64,000 nt of DNA. Origin: Inquilinus limosus_F. GTDB lineage: Bacteria; Pseudomonadota; Alphaproteobacteria; DSM-16000; Inquilinaceae. The notes under the pieces were generated by a model. The model was not told the DNA's origin and made no database searches. It was given only the letters and a program-made list of their open reading frames with translations. The DNA is taken from NCBI RefSeq assembly GCF_051487185.1, contig NZ_JAHVDK010000005.1, forward strand, positions 124,001 through 188,000, in the 5' to 3' direction. Each line of letters starts with the position of its first letter. Position 1 is the stretch's first letter. Shown one piece after another: positions 60,546 through 64,000 of the stretch. Made by a program: the position numbers and the translations under genes.

Positions 60546-61865
60546 TCAGTCGCCCCGCATCTCCAGCTCCTTGTTCACCCGCAGCGCAGCCAGGGTGCAG
60601 ACCGCGCCCGACAGCAGATAGGCGCCGACCAGGGCGAGGCCGAACTGGCTGGCGATGACCAGCGCGACCAGCGGCGCGAAGCCGGCGCCGACCATCCAGG
60701 CGAGATCCGAGGTCAGGGCCGAGGCGGTGTAGCGGTAGGCGTTCGGGAAATTCGCCGCCACCGCGCCGCTGGCCTGGCCGAAGGACAGGCCGAGGAGGGC
60801 GAAGCCGATCATCACATAGGCGACCCGCGCCTCCGGCCCGCCGCCGAGGAGCAGCGGCGTGACGAAGCTGTAGATCGCGATCAGCACCGCGCAGATGGCG
60901 AGCAGGGTGCGCCGCCCGGTGCGGTCGGCGATGATCCCCGAAGCCATGATGGTGATCACGCCGAGGACGGCGGCGCCGATCTCCCGCAGCAGGAACGCCC
61001 CCGGATCATGGTCGGTGTTGAGCACGACCCAGCTGAACGGGAACACGGTCACCAGGTGGAACAGGGCGAAGGTCGCCAGCGGCACGAAGGCGCCGACGAG
61101 GATGTTGGGGCCCTGCGCCTTCACCGTTTCCGACACGCTCCGCGCCTCGAGATCGCGGCTTTCCATCAGCCGCACGAATTCGGGCGTCTCGACCATCCGC
61201 AGGCGGGCGAAGAGGGCGACGACGTTGATCGCGAAGGCGACGAAGAATGGGAAGCGCCAGCCCCAGTCGAAGAAGTCCCCGGCCGACAGGCTGGTGACGA
61301 AATAGGCGAACAGCCCGGCCGCCAGCATGAAGCCGAGCGGGGCGCCGAGCTGCGGCATCATCGCGTACCAGCCGCGCCGGTTCTTCGGCGCGTTCAGCGC
61401 GAGGAGCGAGGCGAGGCCGTCCCAGGTGCCGCCGAGGGCCAGGCCCTGGCCGATCCGGCACAGCGACAAGAGGACGATCGCCGCCGGGCCGATGTCGTTG
61501 GTGCCGGGCAGGAAGGCCATCGCCGCGGTCGAGCTGCCGAGCAGGAACATCGCCGCGGTCAGCTTGACGCCGCGCCCGTGCCGCCGGTCGATCGCCATGA
61601 ACAGGACCGACCCGAGCGGGCGGGCGACGAAGGCGAGGGCGAAGACGGCGAAGGAGTAGAGCTGGGCCTGCAGCGGCGCGGCGTCCGGGAAGAAGAACCG
61701 CGGGAAGACGAGGACGGAGGCGATGGCGTAGACGAAGAAATCGAAGAACTCCGCGGTCCGGCCGATCACGACTCCGATCGCGATATCGCCGGGGGATACG
61801 CCGGAACGGCGTCGAGACGCGGCGGTCGGGGGCGCAGAGCCGAGGTCTCGACTGACAGTGGCCAT
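60546..61865 (-). CDS. MFS transporter (metabolite:H+ symporter, MHS-like)
   Basis: A 439-residue, twelve-helix transporter. The early segment GVVIGRTAEFFDFFVYAIAS, FVARPLGSVLFMAIDRRHGR (helix 2–3 motif RPxGxxxxxxxxDRxGR type) and LCRIGQGLALGGTWDGLASL are characteristic of the MHS family that imports small organic acids such as shikimate, alpha-ketoglutarate or proline/betaine. The Met opening ATVSRD is chosen; it follows CCCAGGAGGAAACCTA. It is convergent with the SDR gene. Confidence 0.88.
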   Translation of the reverse strand: MATVSRDLGSAPPTAASRRRSGVSPGDIAIGVVIGRTAEFFDFFVYAIASVLVFPRFFFPDAAPLQAQLYSFAVFALAFVARPLGSVLFMAIDRRHGRGVKLTAAMFLLGSSTAAMAFLPGTNDIGPAAIVLLSLCRIGQGLALGGTWDGLASLLALNAPKNRRGWYAMMPQLGAPLGFMLAAGLFAYFVTSLSAGDFFDWGWRFPFFVAFAINVVALFARLRMVETPEFVRLMESRDLEARSVSETVKAQGPNILVGAFVPLATFALFHLVTVFPFSWVVLNTDHDPGAFLLREIGAAVLGVITIMASGIIADRTGRRTLLAICAVLIAIYSFVTPLLLGGGPEARVAYVMIGFALLGLSFGQASGAVAANFPNAYRYTASALTSDLAWMVGAGFAPLVALVIASQFGLALVGAYLLSGAVCTLAALRVNKELEMRGD

Positions 61866-62123
61866 TAGGTTTCCTCCTGGGTGGGCCGATGCCGAGATGC
61901 CGCTTTTTTCTTTTGAGTATGACCCAGGATTCCGGTGCGTCAAATCGTACCAAGCGAGGCGGAGCGGCGGCTGAATCAACCGGGATCCCTCGCGTCAACC
62001 CGGGTGCGACGATGTTGCACTGCAACCATTCGCTATCTGGTAGGACAAACTGTCCACTGTTTAATCGCGTTACGCTTCGGTAAGGCAGCCGCGCCCTTCG
62101 GTTTCTCTCTTTCAGGCAACGGC

Positions 62124-63209
62124 ATGCCCATCAAAGCTTTAGGCCGCCTCGCTGCGCTTCCGCTCCTGGTCCTCCTGGGCGGGTGCAATATGGTGGTCCT
62201 GCAACCCTCCGGCGATATTGCAGTGCAGCAGCGGGACCTGATCGTGATCTCCACGATCCTGATGCTGCTGATCATCGTGCCGGTGATCGCTCTGACGCTG
62301 TTCTTCGCCTGGAAGTACCGGCAGTCGAACAAGGCGGCCGCCTACGACCCCGACTGGCACCACTCGACTCGGCTCGAATTCATCATCTGGTCGGCGCCGC
62401 TCGCCATCATCATCGCGCTGGGGGCGCTGACCTGGGTCGCCACCCACAAGCTCGACCCGTACCGGCCGCTCGACCGGATCGATTCGGAGCGGCCGCTGGC
62501 AGCCGATGTGAAGCCGCTGACCGTCGAGGTCGTGGCGCTCGACTGGAAATGGCTGTTCCTCTACCCGGAGCAGGGCATCGCCACGGTGAACGAGCTGGCG
62601 GCGCCGGTGGACGTGCCAATCCAGTTCAAGATCACCTCCGCGACCGTCATGAACTCCTTCTACGTGCCGGCGCTGGCGGGCCAGATCTACGCCATGGCGG
62701 GCATGGAGACGAAGCTGCACGCCGTGATCAACAAGCCCGGCGAGTACGAGGGCTTCTCCGCCAACTACAGCGGCGCCGGCTTCTCCGGCATGCGCTTCGC
62801 CTTCCACGGCCTGGCCCCGGCCGATTTCGACGCCTGGGTGCAGAAGGTGAAGGCCGCGGGCGGCAATCTCAGCCGCGAGGAGTACCTGACGCTGGAGCGG
62901 CCGAGCGAGCGCGAGCCGGTGCGCCACTACGGCACGGTCGCCCCGGACCTCTACACCGCCATCCTCAACATGTGCGTCGACCGGTCGAAGATGTGCATGA
63001 ACGAGATGATGAGCATCGACGCCCGCGGCGGCGGCGGCATGGCCGGCCTCAACAACGTCATCGCGCTGACCCATGACAAGGACGTCCGGCGCGGCGCCGG
63101 GCCGGTCCGGACCTATGTCGCCGCGATCTGCACCACCGAGGGCGACATGGCCGAGGCCAGCGCGGCGACCCCGCTGCTGACCCGCTGGACGCCGCCGCGA
63201 ACGGAATGA
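62124..63209 (+). CDS. cyoA: Cytochrome bo3-type ubiquinol oxidase subunit II
   Basis: A 361-residue lipoprotein subunit: lipobox LVLLGGC, Cys22 lipidated. Two transmembrane helices follow (LIVISTILMLLIIVPVIALT and FIIWSAPLAIIIALGALTW), then a cupredoxin domain (VEVVALDWKWLFLYPEQGIA) that lacks the CuA ligands, as expected for a quinol oxidase, and a COX_ARM extension (LTLERPSEREPVRHYGTVAP). The first gene of a cyo operon; subunit I follows after 105 bp. The 258 bp upstream hold its promoter, not confidently assigned. Confidence 0.94.
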   Translation: MPIKALGRLAALPLLVLLGGCNMVVLQPSGDIAVQQRDLIVISTILMLLIIVPVIALTLFFAWKYRQSNKAAAYDPDWHHSTRLEFIIWSAPLAIIIALGALTWVATHKLDPYRPLDRIDSERPLAADVKPLTVEVVALDWKWLFLYPEQGIATVNELAAPVDVPIQFKITSATVMNSFYVPALAGQIYAMAGMETKLHAVINKPGEYEGFSANYSGAGFSGMRFAFHGLAPADFDAWVQKVKAAGGNLSREEYLTLERPSEREPVRHYGTVAPDLYTAILNMCVDRSKMCMNEMMSIDARGGGGMAGLNNVIALTHDKDVRRGAGPVRTYVAAICTTEGDMAEASAATPLLTRWTPPRTE

Positions 63210-63314
63210 CGGCCGACCCGATGCCCGCCGCGGGTCCAACAGGGGCCGCGCAACCGACACCTTTGCGGAGGCCGCCGCCCGCAGCGACGGTCTCCGGAAC
63301 GACAGAGTAGCCCG

Positions 63315-64000
63315 ATGTTCTCAGACATAGATCTCCAGAAGCTGGTCTTCGGAAAGCTGACCTTCGAGGCGCTGCCGCTGCACGAGCCGATCCTGGTCGT
63401 CACCTTCATCGCGGTGGCGCTCGGCGGCATCGCGCTGCTCGGCGGCATCACCTATTTCCGCCTGTGGGGCACTCTCTGGCGCGACTGGTTCACCAGCATC
63501 GACCACAAGAAGATCGGGATCATGTATGTGATCCTGGCGCTGGTGATGCTGCTGCGCGGCTTCGCCGACGCGATCATGATGAGGGCGCAGCAGGCGATCG
63601 CCTTCGGCGCCAACGAAGGCTATCTGCCGCCGCACCACTACGACCAAGTCTTCACGGCCCATGGCGTGATCATGATCTTCTTCATGGCCATGCCCTTCGT
63701 CACCGGGCTGATGAACTTCGTGGTGCCGCTGCAGATCGGCGCGCGCGACGTCGCCTTCCCGTTCCTGAACAACTTCAGCTTCTGGATGACCACCGCCGGC
63801 GCCGTGGTCGTCATGATCTCGCTGTTCATCGGTGAGTTCGCGAAGACCGGCTGGCTGGCCTATCCGCCGCTGTCCGGCATCGCCTACAGCCCGGATGTCG
63901 GCGTCGACTACTACATCTGGGGATTGCAGGTCGCGGGCATAGGAACGCTGTTATCAGGCGTCAACCTGATCGCCACCATCGTCAAGATGCGGGCGCCGGG
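63315..64000 (+). CDS. cyoB: Cytochrome bo3-type ubiquinol oxidase subunit I, N-terminal part (runs off the window)
   Basis: The first 228 codons of the heme–copper catalytic subunit. Landmarks are SIDHKKIGIMYVILALVMLL, ANEGYLPPHHYDQVFTAHGV with the low-spin heme His in TAHGVIMIFFMAMPFVTGLM, LQIGARDVAFPFLNNFSFW and the start of helix IV. CyoB has about 660 residues, so roughly two thirds is outside the window, including the Cu-B ligands. cyoC and cyoD are expected beyond the edge. Confidence 0.95.
   Translation, partial: MFSDIDLQKLVFGKLTFEALPLHEPILVVTFIAVALGGIALLGGITYFRLWGTLWRDWFTSIDHKKIGIMYVILALVMLLRGFADAIMMRAQQAIAFGANEGYLPPHHYDQVFTAHGVIMIFFMAMPFVTGLMNFVVPLQIGARDVAFPFLNNFSFWMTTAGAVVVMISLFIGEFAKTGWLAYPPLSGIAYSPDVGVDYYIWGLQVAGIGTLLSGVNLIATIVKMRAP

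Noticed and set aside
61935..62123. N-terminal extension of CyoA
   Set aside because: The lipoprotein signal peptide starts at the internal ATG (MPIKALGRL…LLGGC); the upstream codons would bury it.

Overview
The window is a GC-rich chromosomal segment from an alphaproteobacterium, most likely a member of the Rhodospirillales of the Azospirillum/Inquilinus type. Three things point that way: the gene order gltA–gltX–comEC–lexA–moeA–moaC–trpCDGE–PpiD-like–tpiA, the LexA type, and strong G/C preference at third codon positions. This is inference from gene order and composition; no 16S rRNA gene is present.

Layout. (1) 1–6.3 kb: 5' part of citrate synthase, gltX, comEC, then a divergent phytanoyl-CoA dioxygenase-like gene and Gfo/Idh/MocA oxidoreductase that share a perfect 30-bp LacI-type palindrome. 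(2) 6.3–10.1 kb: NIPSNAP protein and TetR regulator (divergent, with duplicated operator repeats), a LacI regulator and a secreted PQQ-type sugar dehydrogenase. (3) 10.2–19.8 kb: core block lexA, moeA-moaC-trpC-trpD-trpG (four-base overlaps throughout), trpE, a membrane-anchored PpiD-like foldase and tpiA. (4) 19.85–21.56 kb: tRNA-Pro(GGG) with its own promoter, followed at once by dgoK-dgoA (KDGal catabolism). (5) 21.6–23.65 kb: a wrecked type I-C CRISPR-Cas locus. A cas3 with two frameshifts is fused, inside helicase motif VI, straight into a decaying seven-repeat array; every other cas gene is missing. (6) 23.7–32 kb: an accessory patchwork (YqaA, DUF1176, MAPEG, DUF2269, SDR–DoxX fusion, lipoprotein, DUF4126, Phd/PemK-like toxin–antitoxin, DUF6404). 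It is bounded by the 3' ends of yqaA and of a D-aminoacylase gene, and decayed extra copies of both 3' ends lie inside it. (7) 32–42 kb: a D-amino-acid locus with N-acyl-D-amino-acid deacylase, RpiR regulator, D-threonine-aldolase/D-serine-dehydratase-like PLP enzyme, complete CUT1 ABC importer, SDR and RidA. (8) 42–50 kb: TauD-like dioxygenase, ICL/PEP-mutase-family enzyme, MFS exporter, NmrA-like protein with divergent LysR, D-aminopeptidase and an alpha-hydroxy-acid oxidase. (9) 50–56 kb: Sel1/peptidoglycan-binding lipoprotein, cyclase–TolB–TPR protein, NTF2-like/TetR pair, and an internally deleted winged-helix ATPase regulator. (10) 56–64 kb: two-subunit isoquinoline-oxidoreductase-type molybdenum hydroxylase with a di-heme cytochrome c, SDR, MFS transporter, and the start of a cyoAB ubiquinol oxidase operon.

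Together the genes describe a metabolically flexible soil- or plant-associated heterotroph. The most distinctive parts are the cas3–array deletion scar, the island bounded by duplicated gene 3' ends, the D-amino-acid import/catabolism locus with a D-aminopeptidase about 5 kb further on, and several families of intergenic palindromes. All product names rest on reading the sequence and recalling protein families; no database search was run.
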